Shown here: piece by piece, positions 28,930 through 39,750 of the stretch
How the letters are laid out: every line of letters begins with the position of its first letter
Position numbering within the stretch: the stretch's first letter is position 1
DNA from: Crambe crambe
Taxonomy: Eukaryota; Porifera; Demospongiae; Poecilosclerida; Crambeidae
NCBI GenBank assembly: GCA_963924555.1
Contig: OZ004583.1
Coordinates: 3,505,501 to 3,569,500 of the forward strand
Length of the DNA stretch: 64,000 nt
Reading direction: 5' to 3'
Position numbers and translations under genes: made by a program
The notes under the pieces: generated by a model
What the model was told of the DNA's origin: nothing
Databases searched by the model: none
The model's input: the letters and a program-made list of their open reading frames with translations, nothing else

Positions 28930-30660
28930 CTAGTTTATGTTCTCACTATCTCCAAAGTCTTTAGAATAGTACTCTTCAGCATACTGGCGTATATTGGATG
29001 GTTCATCTCTCTCTCTGTATTTATAGTTCTTGGCTACCTTCACATAAACAATAACGAATATGAGACAGAGCACTGTATTCAGAACTAAGTACAAAAATCC
29101 ACCAGTGGGGAAAAAAGGTTGATGAAATTTTAGTTTGGAGAAAAGTGCAGATAGGAACCCAAAGAGGCCATACTGGGCTAACATCAGTCCAATGAACAAT
29201 CCTTTCATAGAGTGAGGGCTCTGTGAACAGATGAATTCAAGAAGAGCAATCAAGATCAACACACCAGAAAAACTTGCCACCACACTTTGCAGAATGTTGG
29301 CAGATAACAGTATGTCTACTACTTGTGGAGCGGATAGTGAAATGTTTAAGGATTCACTTGCATTCTTTTCACCATTAACAAAATAAGTTGCTGTGTTGAG
29401 AGATGTTGAAAGGACAAGGGATATCAAGATTATTAATATGCCAATTCCCATTCTCTTCAGCATTCCAGGAATGCAGTGTGAGAAAAAAGGTCGGATCAAA
29501 CATAGGTAGAGAGGGATACTCACTATTGGAAGTAGATACAGGATAACCATAGGAGTCATCCATATAGTATCATAAATGTACCCTGTGTTTACAAAATCAA
29601 ATGGTGGAGCAAAATTTCCCACTGCAATAAGAAAGAAAAATACTGTTCCATAACTTAAGAGTACTTTGAGAATTCCATAGAAGGCTTTGACATCTTCCAC
29701 CTCTTCTGCGGTGAAGGGTCCTCCATACTTGTTCTTGCCAAGGTCCAGCCCTGAAGGTAAGTCATCTTCGCAGTAAGTGAAGGCACTGCGACGAATTGGG
29801 ATTTTATGTTGATAAGCAAATTTGGTGACTTTTAACACTAATTTATAGGGATTAACTCTTTTGACATCAATGATGAACCATTTTCTCTGGTGATGAGCAG
29901 AACATAGGGCTACAACAAGAAGCACTACATATAGCAAAGGTACCACAAAGATCCATGTTATTACAATGTACTTAAGAAAAGGTTGCGATAGATTCAATAG
30001 TAGCCCTATACCGTTGCTTGATAATATAATATATACATAAAAAATCCACACAAACCAATGTATAAAGAGAGATTGATCCTCTGCTGGTGAGTCATGGAGT
30101 TGGTCCAAGCCAAACTGGATGGCATTGGCTATGAATCCAACGAAACCGATAATTAAGAATATGCCGAAAAGAAAAGATAGGCCTAAGCCAATCCAAAACA
30201 GATGATCATTACTGCATGTTCTATTTTGGATCAAAAAACAATACACATTGGGCAATGCTAGACTTTGAGCCAAGATAACCATAATCACTGACAGTAGCAA
30301 CACATACGAACTAGTTACAATTGCTCTAAAACGACTAAATTTTACATCAGCCAAAAATCCAGCAATTGGACAGAATATGAGAATGATGGCATTCATACTG
30401 TAACCATAATCAAATTTAATATTCAAGACTTGCATATAGAGAAATCCATTGAGCAACAATCCCATTGAACATAGCACCACAAAACTCCAGAAAAGAATCA
30501 GAAGGGCTACCTTGGAGTTCACGCATTTTCGAGTGTCGTGATATCTTGCCCCCAGTGGTAGGAAATGGAATCTTTTCTTCTTCAATAGAGGTGACTTACA
30601 ATGAGCAGGTTGCAGGCTGTCATTCAAGGAGACTTCATCTCTTGAGCTCCTGTTTATCAT
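28930..30660 (-). CDS. POT/SLC15-like 12-helix transporter, copy C
   Basis: I chose the ATG at 30,660 (576 aa) because it aligns with the starts of copies A, D and F (MI..RDExSLNDSLQ); the frame extends to 30,714. Twelve hydrophobic helices are evident. POT/PTR2 features: an IQFGLDQL segment after TM4 followed by SPAEDQSLFIHWF (compare FGxDQF), and a TM10 LLEFICSQSPHSMKG motif. The ExxER proton-coupling motif expected in TM1 is missing, so substrate and coupling are uncertain. The N-terminal SPLLKKK lacks the acidic residue that precedes it in copies A and D. The C-terminus EEYYSKDFGDS has a Tyr-rich tail. Intronless. Probable oligopeptide or related solute carrier; membrane unknown. Confidence 0.8.
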   Translation of the reverse strand: MINRSSRDEVSLNDSLQPAHCKSPLLKKKRFHFLPLGARYHDTRKCVNSKVALLILFWSFVVLCSMGLLLNGFLYMQVLNIKFDYGYSMNAIILIFCPIAGFLADVKFSRFRAIVTSSYVLLLSVIMVILAQSLALPNVYCFLIQNRTCSNDHLFWIGLGLSFLFGIFLIIGFVGFIANAIQFGLDQLHDSPAEDQSLFIHWFVWIFYVYIILSSNGIGLLLNLSQPFLKYIVITWIFVVPLLYVVLLVVALCSAHHQRKWFIIDVKRVNPYKLVLKVTKFAYQHKIPIRRSAFTYCEDDLPSGLDLGKNKYGGPFTAEEVEDVKAFYGILKVLLSYGTVFFFLIAVGNFAPPFDFVNTGYIYDTIWMTPMVILYLLPIVSIPLYLCLIRPFFSHCIPGMLKRMGIGILIILISLVLSTSLNTATYFVNGEKNASESLNISLSAPQVVDILLSANILQSVVASFSGVLILIALLEFICSQSPHSMKGLFIGLMLAQYGLFGFLSALFSKLKFHQPFFPTGGFLYLVLNTVLCLIFVIVYVKVAKNYKYRERDEPSNIRQYAEEYYSKDFGDSENIN

Positions 30661-30706
30661 CGTGAATGTTAGACTATTTTCAAAATGCCATCCACTCCAG
30701 CAGCTA

Positions 30707-30872
30707 CACTGCAAAAACGAAAATTGTTATTTTAACAAACCTACTTAGTTAGGTGAGGTTAATCATTTGAAATCTGTCAATATATTTTTGGTGAATATAA
30801 CAAACTGTTTGGTTGTTTCAACGATGATTAGTCTTGCCTAACAGTTGAAATAATAATTCTGTTTTTGCAGTG
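30707..30872. mobile_element. MITE with CACTGCAAAAAC ends, TA target
   Basis: Inverted ends CACTGCAAAAACGAAAAT and its imperfect complement (ending 'gtttttgcagtg' at 30,872), flanked by TA. The corresponding site beside copy A (about 26,996, 'cagcagctacatgtagcta') is empty, so the insertion postdates the split of units A and C. It lies 46 bp upstream of the transporter start codon. Confidence 0.75.
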
Positions 30873-31509
30873 TATATACATGTAGCTATATCGCTAACCA
30901 CTTGCCTTTAAAGGAAAACCATCAGTTGTAGTTACCTTTGTCATATAATTATGGGTCATACCCCAATATTGTAGTTTTGACCTATGACTTATGATGCAAT
31001 AATCATAGCTAGTTGCATTTGCCCATGTCAGACCTTCCATTACTATGGATCATTACAATGTCATAAGCTATAGCTAAGTCAGCTACTTGCTGTATTACAC
31101 TATTGAAGGGTATATAATTTAAAGTATATACATAATTCATGATTATTATAGATACGGGTAATTCCTATAAGCACATCAAGTTAACCCTATACTCATTTTT
31201 AATGCACTCTTAAATTTTACACAAACCATCCCTCTGGATTAGGACAACTGTGCTTATGAAGGCATGCTAAAATGGCAGTGGAAGCAGACTATCTATTAAA
31301 AGGAGACTCCAGTTTAAGAACCGGACTTGTTCTTCTGGCAAAACTGAGGTGGTAAAATTTCCTCATTGTCAGAAGAGAGTAGCAAACTAAATGATGGGGT
31401 GATTCTCAATATTCAAATACTACTGCTAGCTACTCAAGATTACTGAGCTCAAAGTTAGAGAATAAACTATGATGGTAGGACTTGTGAGAAGTAGCTATAG
31501 ACACGGTTG
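30873..31509. other. Transporter upstream flank with PSMD10 exon 1 relic
   Basis: Shared with 27,000-27,600. From about 31,235 to 31,400 (+) it carries a decayed copy of PSMD10 exon 1 ('gtgcttatgaaggcatgcta', 'ggcagtggaagcaga', 'gagactccag', 'cctcattgtc'), with small deletions that break the frame. Confidence 0.65.
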
Positions 31510-31790
31510 CATCATAATGACTTCATAGAATATCAGTATGTCTGTGGCACAGAAATAGCTAATGGTTGTTAATGAAAGGGGGATCATGTCTCACCATTGT
31601 AATTAGTCTTATAATATGTTTACATGGATCACTGATGATAACACCATGGGATGGAATGAAGTGTGGTCAAGTCAGCAAGTCAATAATCCACTGTGGTTTT
31701 GTAAAACTCTTCCGACTGCCAGCAGGGAGAATGTGGTCAGATTGAGAATAACAACAATGGAACAATGCGAATATTTCCATATCCAGAATC
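31510..31790 (+). pseudogene. FReD-D relic with internal inversion
   Basis: Pieces match the middle and 3' end of the intact gene ('aatgacttcatagaatatca', 'tgggatggaatgaagtgtgg', 'ccgactgccagcagggagaa'). A piece of about 60 bases near 31,545-31,605 ('ggcacagaaata', 'gttaatgaaagggggatca') is in reverse orientation relative to the gene. Non-coding. Confidence 0.7.
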
Positions 31791-31863
31791 AAGAAAATTA
31801 ACAAATGCACAAAAATAAAGACCAAAAGACCTTGGTAATGATCACACAATCACTATCTAGGAC

Positions 31864-33609
31864 CTATAAATTATAGTTAATGCTTTCACTATCTCCAAAG
31901 TCTTTAGAATAGTATTCTTCAGCATACTGGCGTTCATTTGATGGTTCATCTCTCTCTCGGTATTTATAGTTCTTGGCTACCCTCACATAAACAATAAAGA
32001 ATACAAGACAGAGCACTGTATTCAGAACAAAGTACAAAAATCCACCAGTGGGGAAAAAATTTTGATTGAATTTCAGTCTCAAGAGAAGTCCAGCTAAGAA
32101 CCAAAAGAGACCATACTGGGCTAACATCAGCCCAATGAACAATCCTTTCATAGTGTGAGGGCTCTGCGAACAGATGAATTCAAGAAGAGAAATCAAGATC
32201 AACACACCAGAAAAACTTGCCGCCACACTTTGCAGAATGTTGGCAGATAACAGTATGTCTACTACTTGTGGAGCCAATAGTGAAACATTTAAGGATTCAC
32301 TTGCATTGTTTTCACCATTAACAAAATAAGTTGCTGTGTTGAGAGATGTTGAAAGGACAAGGGATATCAAGATTATAAACATGCCAATTCCCATTCTCTT
32401 CAGCATTCCAGGAATGCAGTATGAGAAGAAAGGACGGATCAAACACAGGTAGAGAGGGATACTCACTATTAGAAGTAGATACAGGATAGCCGTAGGAGTT
32501 ATCCATATTGTATCATATCCTGTTTTTACAAAATCAAATGGTGGAGCAAAATTTCCCACTGCAATAAAAAAGAAAAATACTGTTCCATAACTTAAGAGTA
32601 CTTTGAGAATTCCATAGAAGGCTTTGACATCTTCCACTTCTTCTGTGGTGAAGGGTCCTCCATACTTGTTCTTACCAAGGTCCAGCCCTGAAGGCAAATC
32701 ATCTTCACAGTAAGTGAAGGCACTACGACTGACTGGGATTCTATGTTGATAAGCAAATTTGGTGACTTTTAACACTAATTTATAGGGATTAACTCTTTTG
32801 AGGTCGATAACGAACCATTTTCTCTGGTGATGAGCAAAGCATAGGGCTACAACTAGAAGCACTGCAAGTAGCAATGGTACCACAAAGGTCAATGTTATTA
32901 CAAGGTACGTAAGAAAAGGTTGTGATAATGCTAGCAGTAGCCCTGAAGCATTGCTTGATAATATAATGTATACCAAAAAAATCCATGCAAACCAATGTAT
33001 AAAGAGAGATTGATCCTCTGCTGGCGAGTCATGGAGTTGGTCCAAACCAAACTGGATGGCATTGGCTATGAACCCAATGAAACCGATAATTAAGAATATG
33101 CCAAAAAAAGAAGATAAGCCTAAGCCAATCCAAAATAGTACAACAAGACGTCCATTACTACATGTTCCATTCTGGATCAAAAAACAGTACATATCTGGTA
33201 TTGCTAGACTTTGAACTAAGATTATCATAATCGCTGACAGTAGCAACACATATGAACTAGTTAGAATAGCTCTGAAACGACTGAATTTCACATCAGCCAA
33301 AAATCCAGCAAGTGGACAGAATATGAGAATGATAGCATTGATACCAAAAGCAGCACTATCATAATTGATATTTAAGACTTGCGCATATAGAAATCCATTG
33401 AACAGTAATCCAATTGAACTTATCACGATAAAACACCAGAAAAGAATCAGAAGGGCTGCCTTGGAGCTCAAGCATTTTCGAGTGTTGCGATATCTCGTTG
33501 CCAGTGGTGGGAAATAGGATCTTTTTTTCTTCAATAGAGGTAAGTTGTCATTGCAATGAGCAGGTTGCAGACTGTCATTCAAGGAGGCTTCATCCCTCTT
33601 GGTTATCAT
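31864..33609 (-). CDS. POT/SLC15-like 12-helix transporter, copy D
   Basis: Intact 581-aa frame from the ATG at 33,609 (MITKRDEASLNDSLQPAHCN). The cytosolic N-terminus has DNLPLL, a match to the acidic dileucine endolysosomal sorting pattern [DE]xxxL[LI]; the human relative SLC15A4 has a similar N-terminal signal, suggesting an endolysosomal location. Twelve helices follow: TM1 starts AALLILFWCF, IQFGLDQLHDSPAEDQ follows TM4, and the TM10 motif is LLEFICSQSPHTMKGLFIG. TM1 lacks the ExxER motif of proton-coupled POTs. A large loop with FTYCEDDLPSGLDLGKNKYG between TM6 and TM7 is near-invariant among the copies. Intronless. Confidence 0.82.
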   Translation of the reverse strand: MITKRDEASLNDSLQPAHCNDNLPLLKKKRSYFPPLATRYRNTRKCLSSKAALLILFWCFIVISSIGLLFNGFLYAQVLNINYDSAAFGINAIILIFCPLAGFLADVKFSRFRAILTSSYVLLLSAIMIILVQSLAIPDMYCFLIQNGTCSNGRLVVLFWIGLGLSSFFGIFLIIGFIGFIANAIQFGLDQLHDSPAEDQSLFIHWFAWIFLVYIILSSNASGLLLALSQPFLTYLVITLTFVVPLLLAVLLVVALCFAHHQRKWFVIDLKRVNPYKLVLKVTKFAYQHRIPVSRSAFTYCEDDLPSGLDLGKNKYGGPFTTEEVEDVKAFYGILKVLLSYGTVFFFFIAVGNFAPPFDFVKTGYDTIWITPTAILYLLLIVSIPLYLCLIRPFFSYCIPGMLKRMGIGMFIILISLVLSTSLNTATYFVNGENNASESLNVSLLAPQVVDILLSANILQSVAASFSGVLILISLLEFICSQSPHTMKGLFIGLMLAQYGLFWFLAGLLLRLKFNQNFFPTGGFLYFVLNTVLCLVFFIVYVRVAKNYKYRERDEPSNERQYAEEYYSKDFGDSESINYNL

Positions 33610-34059
33610 TGTGACTTAGTCAGTATTCCAAATGCTACCCTTCACCAATCCACTCCTGCAGCTATATATAGCTAGCCACTTCCTTATAAGCCACCAGTAG
33701 TAATTGCTCTTGTCATGTGGGTACCCCCAATATAGTGATTTTTGCATTACATCATTATGATGTAATAATTTACATCATGATTATTTACAATTGCTATAGC
33801 TACTTCCTGTATTATACAGTTGACAGATACATAATTCGTTAATAGATAGCTAGCTAGTTTAAGTTAACTCCTATGCACATCAACCCTACCACCCTTTACA
33901 CACACCATCCCTCATGGATTTTTGCAACTAGGCTTATGAAAGCATTAAGATGGCAGAAGAGGTTTATCTAAAAGAGACTTCTGAGCTCAAAGTTAGAGAA
34001 TAATGGCTATGCTATAATCTGACCTTACTGAGGGGAGATGGGTATAGCTATAATGGAAT
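33610..34059. other. Spacer with PSMD10 exon 1 relic
   Basis: Shared transporter upstream flank, more diverged than the others. About 33,916-33,990 retains 'gatttttgcaact', 'gcttatgaaagc' and 'aaaagagacttc' of PSMD10 exon 1. Confidence 0.55.
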
Positions 34060-35020
34060 AATGGGCTATAATGGAGCACTTTCTTGGAATCCATCCTAAT
34101 TTGAAGATTTCGAGTAAGTTTAGCTGCTATGACTGCTCTTATGTACCATCTTGGAGGTTAAAAACTCAACATGGATTATTTTTTCATAATTTCTTTTCTG
34201 TTGAAGTTCATGAGCAATTATCAGAAACTAGCTGCTCCTTTGGCACATACGAGGGCAACCCTGCTAGCTACGCATATCCTGTGAAGAATTTACCAAAGTT
34301 GTGAACAAGTTTGGAAGACCAAGGTGTGAATGATAGTGATTGTTGATAAGTTAAAATTTTTGTGGATTTGGAATGGAAAGATGTGATGGTGCAGTTCATA
34401 GTTCAAGTGTACTGTTCTGGTGAATGGAAGAACGTTTCTTTCCTTAACAATACAGATTTATTGCCTTGTCCATGAGGAACTAAACTTTAACAGGGTACTT
34501 GCTGATCAGAACTTAGCAATTCACATGGTGTCTCATAAAAAATTCATGGAATATCAGCATGTAGCTATGTGGTAAAGTGAAGGTAGTATCGCCCACTGGA
34601 TGCATTTGCTTCGTACAACACAGATACCTTGATGATAACTACGTACCTTATCATCACATGATATGGGAGTGGCCCACGTAAACATAGCTATCTGCAGCTT
34701 TGCTGTTGGTTTGGATAAGACTTGTGTCAACATGCACTAACCGATGTCCTTGTGCTGATAGAGGGTTCACTTACAATAATGTGATCCCCCCCCCCCCTTT
34801 CATTTACATCTGTGCCACAGGCAGCAGGATGGCAGCATGGACAGGATTTTATTCCAATTATTTTAGGGATGGGTTGGGTGACACTTGCTGTACTTTGGAT
34901 AACCCACCATGGTTTTGCAGGACCCTTCCAACTGCCAGCAGGGAGAAAGTGGAGGTCAGATTATGTTGTGATGAGAATAATGACAATTATAATATTCCCA
35001 TTAGTCTCAGTGTCCAGTGA
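34060..35020 (+). pseudogene. FReD-E, near-full-length decayed copy
   Basis: Covers most of the secreted gene from the region after the signal peptide to the stop, with many small deletions and frame changes. The best frame (34,700-35,020) retains NRCPCADRGFTYNNVIPP, TCCTLDNPPWFCRTLPTASR and EVRLC. The signal-peptide region is not recognisable. A C-run of 11 lies near 34,787. Confidence 0.8.
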
Positions 35021-35189
35021 ACCTTGTAGCTAAAAAAGGCGATGTACTGTAAAATTAGGAAATTTTGTTAGATAATTTTCATTCAATAGAATTAGTTCTC
35101 ATAAAAATTAGGTGGTTCGTTGTCATAAAGCTAATTTTCATGAGAACTAAGAGTTTTATCGTGTTAGCTGAGAGGAATAAGAAAAGAGT

Positions 35190-35950
35190 TATGTTGTTAA
35201 ATCTAGTACAAAAATCCACCAGTGGGGAAATATTTTCGATTGAATTTCAGTTTCAAGAGAAGTCTGGCTAAGAAGTTAAAGAGACCAAACTGGGCTAACA
35301 TCAGTCCAATGAACAATCCTTTCATAGAGTGAGGGCTCTGCGAACAGATGAATTCAAGAAGAGCAACACACCAGAAAAACTTGCCACCACATTTTGCAGA
35401 ATGTTGGTGGTAGATAACAGTATGTCTACTACTTGACTGTTGAGCCGATAGTGAAATTCACTTCCATTCTTTTCACCATTAACAAAATAAGTTGCTGTGT
35501 TGAGAGATGTTGAAAGGACAAGTGATATCAAGATTAAATTCCCATTCTCTTCAGCATTCCAGGGATGCAGTGTGATAAGAAAGGACAGATCAAACACAGG
35601 TAGAGAGGGATACTCACTATGAGAATTAGTAACAGGATAATGCCTGTAGTATCAGTCTTTACGAAATCTGATAGTGGAGAAATATTTAACACTGCGATAA
35701 CAAAGAAAAATATCGTTCCACAGCTTAAGAGTATTTTGAGGATCCCATAGAAGGCTTTGACATCTTCCGGTGAAGGATCCTCCGTACTTGTTCTTGCCAA
35801 GGTCCAGCCCTGAAGGCAAGTCATCTTCACAGTAGGTGAAGGCACTACAACAGACTGGGATTTTATGTTGATAAGCAAATTCGGTGACTCTTACTTTTTT
35901 GTTGAATTTTTCAGCCTCCAAGATGATAAGAATGTGTTCCATAAAAGCAA
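35190..35950 (-). pseudogene. POT-like transporter copy E, truncated
   Basis: Sequence for the loop before TM7 through TM11 is present in at least three frames, with several deletions; both termini are missing. It ends at about 35,950, where it abuts the opposite-orientation unit F, so this is probably a duplication or inversion breakpoint. Confidence 0.75.
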
Positions 35951-36451
35951 TCAAACTTAGCAGCTAGAACTTACTCGAAATCCAATTTAGGGTCATAAGT
36001 CATCTCTAGATTCCATGTTGCATGCATGAAAGTGCTCCATAATACTCCATACTTCCACAATACATACATCTCCCCTCAGTAGGTAATTCGCCACCACAGT
36101 AGATTTAGCTATATTTGAGGTCATAATTCTTGAACAGCAGCAGTATTTGAAACATCAAGAATTAGCCCAACACTCAATTTATTATCATATTAGCTAGCCT
36201 CTGCTCCTTTGGAAATATGGTACAGCTAATCTACTTCTTCGATAACAATTAGCTATAATGAGCAGAGATTTTAAGCCAATCATAATGGAAGGTCTATAGC
36301 TAATTATTGCATTATAATGATGCAATGCAAAATTCACATGACAAAGTAATTAGCTACTACCAGTGGTTTTCCCTATAAGGATGTGGTTGGCTATATGAGT
36401 GGATGGTAAAGGGTAGCATTTGGAATGCTGACTGAGCCTATAATGTTCACA
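35951..36451. other. Spacer, inverted transporter upstream flank
   Basis: No gene. Parts ('ctactaccagtggttttccc', 'tcaagaattagcccaacactc') read as the reverse complement of the flank upstream of copies A, C and D, confirming that unit F is inverted as a block. Confidence 0.5.
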
Positions 36452-38027
36452 ATGGTAACTAAGAGGGACGAGGTCTCCTTGAATGACAGCCTGCAACCTG
36501 ATGACAACTTGAAAAGAAGATCCTATTTCCCACCACTGGTGGCAAGATATCGCAACACTCGAAAATGCTTGAGCTCCAAGGCAGCCCTTCTGATTCTTTT
36601 CTGGAGTTTAATTATGATAAGTTCAATTGGATTACTGTTCAATGGATTTCTATACATGCAAGTCTTGAATATCGATTATTATTATGTTCCTGATGGTGTT
36701 AATGCTATCATTCTTGTATTCTGTCCACTTCCTGGATTTTTGGCTGATGTGAAATTCAGTCGTTTCAGAGTAATTCTAACTAGTGCTATACTGTCAGTGA
36801 TTATGATCATCTTGGCTCAAAGTTTAGTATTACCTAATGTGTATTGTTTCAATGAAACATGTAGTAATGGACGTCTTGTTGTACTATTTTGGATTGGCAT
36901 AGGCTTATCTTCTTTTTTTGGCATATTCTTAATTATCGGTTTCATTGGGTTCATAGCCAATGCCATCCAGTTTGGCATTGGTTCCAATTTTTTCGGGCTA
37001 CTGTCACATTTTAGGTACCTTGTAATAACATTGACCTTTGTGGTACCCTTACTACTTGCGGTGCTTCTCGTTGTAGCCCTATGCTTTGCTCATCACCAAA
37101 GAAAATGGTTCATTATTGACATCAAAAGAGTTAATCCCTATAAATTAGTGTTAAAGGTCACCAAATTTGCTTATCAACATAAAATTCCAGTCCGTCGTAA
37201 TGCCTTCACTTATTGTGAAGATGATTTGCCTTCAGGGCTGGACCTTGGCAAGAATAAGTACGGAGGACCCTTCACTACAAAGCCTTCTATGGAATTCTCA
37301 AAGTATTCCAAAGTTATGGAACAGTATTTTTATTTTTCATCGCAGTGGGAAATTTAGAGCTGATTTTGTGAACGTGGAATACATCTATGATAGTACAGGC
37401 CTAGGGATAAAAATATTTCTAACTCCTGCAGGTATCCTGTTACTACTTCCAATAGTGAGTATCCCTGTGTTTGATTTGTCCTTTCTTCTCACACTGCATC
37501 CCTGGAATGCTGAAGAGAATGGGAATTGGCATGTTTATAATCTTGATATCCCTTGTCCTTTCTTCATCTCTCAACACAGCAGCTTATTTTGTTAATGGTG
37601 AAAAGAATGCTTAAATACTTTGCTATTGGCTCCACATGTAGGAGAGTCATACTGTTATCTACAAACATTCTGTAAAGTGTGGCAGTAAGTTTGTCCATAG
37701 TGTTGATCTTGACTGCTCTTCTTGAATTCGTCTGTTCGCAGAGCCCTCACTCCATGAAAGGATTGCTTATTGAACTGATGGTATCCCAGTATGGCCTCTT
37801 TTGGTTCCTATCTGCACTTTTCTTGCAACTGAAATTTCGTCAACCTTTTTTCCCCACTGGTGGGTTTTTGTACTTTGTTCTGAATACAGTGCTCTGTTTA
37901 TTGTTTATGTGAGGGTAGCCAAGAACTATAAATACTGAGAGAGAGAGAGAGATGAACCATCAAATGAATGCCAGTATGCTGAAGAGTACTATTCCAAAGA
38001 CTTTGAAGATAGCAGAAGCATAAACTA
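36452..38027 (+). pseudogene. POT-like transporter copy F, inverted and broken
   Basis: The only transporter copy on the plus strand. It starts MVTKRDEVSLNDSLQ at 36,452 and reads well through helices 1-4 and 6 to FTYCEDDLPSGLDLG. It lacks the segment after IQFG (about 30 residues including SPAEDQSLF), loses frame after KYGGPFTT, and continues in other frames (37,430-37,595; 37,679-37,912) to a degraded C-terminus that still encodes EEYYSKDF near 37,978. Roughly five lesions. Recent enough to align throughout. Confidence 0.85.
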
Positions 38028-39003
38028 GCTAAAGCAAATAATTGTGTGCACATCATTTTAATACTAACTAGCTGTTGTAGTCTTTATTGTGCATCTAAAA
38101 TAACACTTTAAACTATTATTATTAAAGACAAAGATGAATATTGTTATTATCATCACTACATAATCTGACCTCCCAGCTGGTAGTCGGAAGAGTCCTGGAA
38201 AAACATGGTGGATTTTATTCAAACTTAACCACACCCTAACCATTGGAATAAAATCCTGTCCCTACTGCTGTCCTGCTGCCTGTGGCACAGAAATAATTGT
38301 TGTTAATGAAAGGGGGATCACACCATTGTAAGTGAACCCTCTGTTAGCACAAGGACATCGGTTAATGTCATAAACCAACAGCAAAAGCTCCAAATATGCC
38401 ACTCCTGTATGTGATGATATAACACCATCCACTCTTTAGCTAAAACCACTTCCTTTAATGGAAAACCATCATAGTAGTCATGTGGGCAACCTATACATAG
38501 ATCATGCTGATGCAGCTGTGGGGATAACCATCGATTCCTTTCCTAAATTTTGCCCCCTCAGGATGAATTCCAATATGCAACTGGGGTAATGAAAAGTCAT
38601 TAGCTACATACCTATAGCGATTCTGGAAGCCACAAGCTTAGACCAATCATATCCAGCAGCAGCTCGATAAATGTGCTAGCTATAATAACTACTCGAACAC
38701 CAAATGAACCAGTTGCAGTTAGCTATTAATACCGTTGCTTTTTATTTCTGTGGAAATTTATATGGGAAAACTGAAAGCAACTTCAGCAGTGGGTAGGCCT
38801 ACTAGTGATACATGCTACTATAGTGGACTCCAGTGTTTTTCTGGCAAGACTAATTGTCAAAGAAGCAGAGGTTAGCTAGCTGATATTTAAAATATGTAGG
38901 CAAACTGAACGTTAGGGTAATTTTAGTGTCACAGTGATTTTGTCCTCCTCCCCCACCCCCTCCCCAAAGTAATATGTCCCCTTGACTCATGGTTGTCTCC
39001 TTT
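38028..39003 (-). pseudogene. FReD-F relic and spacer
   Basis: 38,160-38,420 is a minus-strand relic of the secreted gene: its reverse complement contains the PPWF region, 'aacaattatttctgtgcc', the start of the CPCANRG region and the HIWSFAVG region, with gaps. It pairs convergently with copy F, confirming inversion of a whole unit. 38,421-39,003 has no gene; about 38,790-38,880 retains fragments of PSMD10 exon 1 ('gtggactccagtg', 'ttctggcaagact', 'gcagaggttagctagc'). Confidence 0.6.
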
Positions 39004-39750
39004 ATAGCACAATAATGACTTCATGGAATATCAGCATGTCTGTGATAAAGTGATAGGCTACCAGTATCAAACATTTCTTCTTCTGTACACCTCCAAAAGT
39101 ATTGATTACAACAACTAGGTGGTGGTGTTAGCACCATATTATATGGGAGTGGCCCATGAAACATATCTGGAGCTTTGCTGTCAATGTAGGTATTGTGTTA
39201 ACAATAACCAATGTCCTTGTGCCAATAGAGGGTTCACTTATAATGGCGTGATCCCCCCTTTCAATTATTTTTATGCTACAGGCAGCAGGACGGCAGTAGG
39301 GACAAGATTTTATCCTAATGACCACAGTTTGGGATGGAATGGGGTGTGGTCAATGTTGTGGGTTCTTCGCAATGAGCCCAAAGTTCTGCGTTAACACGAC
39401 TAGCTATTCACCCAGGTAACTGGAAGAGAGGAAAGATTTTTCATATAGACTTGACAAAATCACAACAGGACTGACTGAATGATACAACAGTATAGTTTGA
39501 TAGTGATTGAATGATGATCATATATGGTAGCATGTGTGAGCTGTTGATTGAATCAAGGTGAGTAAGTCTAAGTTATTGATTGAATTGAATGTTTCATGTG
39601 TCAAAGTGTTAATACGTAGAGTTGCAGTCCTAAGGTCATGGAGATGGTTGTATGGCTGTTAGGTTGTCTTCCCTAACAGTCAAGTCAGCACTAGTTGTAG
39701 CTACTTTGAATAATCCACCATGTTTTTTTTTTTTGTGGAGGTCAGATTGT
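39004..39750 (+). pseudogene. FReD-G relic split by a solo LTR
   Basis: Left part 39,004-39,353 matches from 'cacaataatgacttcatgga' through the CPCANRG region to 'gggatggaatggggtgtggt'. Right part about 39,679-39,750 continues with 'gtcaagtcagcac' and 'ttgaataatccaccatg'. Small deletions break the frame. The interruption at 39,354-39,678 is a clean insertion. Confidence 0.75.
39354..39678. mobile_element. Solo LTR (325 bp) fossil
   Basis: A 325-bp insertion with 5'-TGTTG and TAACA-3' ends and a 5-bp target duplication GTCAA (39,349-39,353 and 39,679-39,683). The uninterrupted sequence is known from the intact gene at about 25,088 ('gtggtcaagtcagcac'). TG...CA ends with a 5-bp duplication are diagnostic of an LTR left by recombination of a retrotransposon. 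The family cannot be told from the LTR alone. Intact ends and target duplication suggest moderate to young age. Confidence 0.8.

Noticed and set aside
30661-30714. Longer start for transporter copy C
   Set aside because: The extra 18 residues are not conserved in copies A, D or F, whose homologous ATG aligns with 30,660.
34060-35020. FReD-E as a spliced, functional gene
   Set aside because: Lesions fall inside conserved motifs without splice sites, and the signal peptide is missing.
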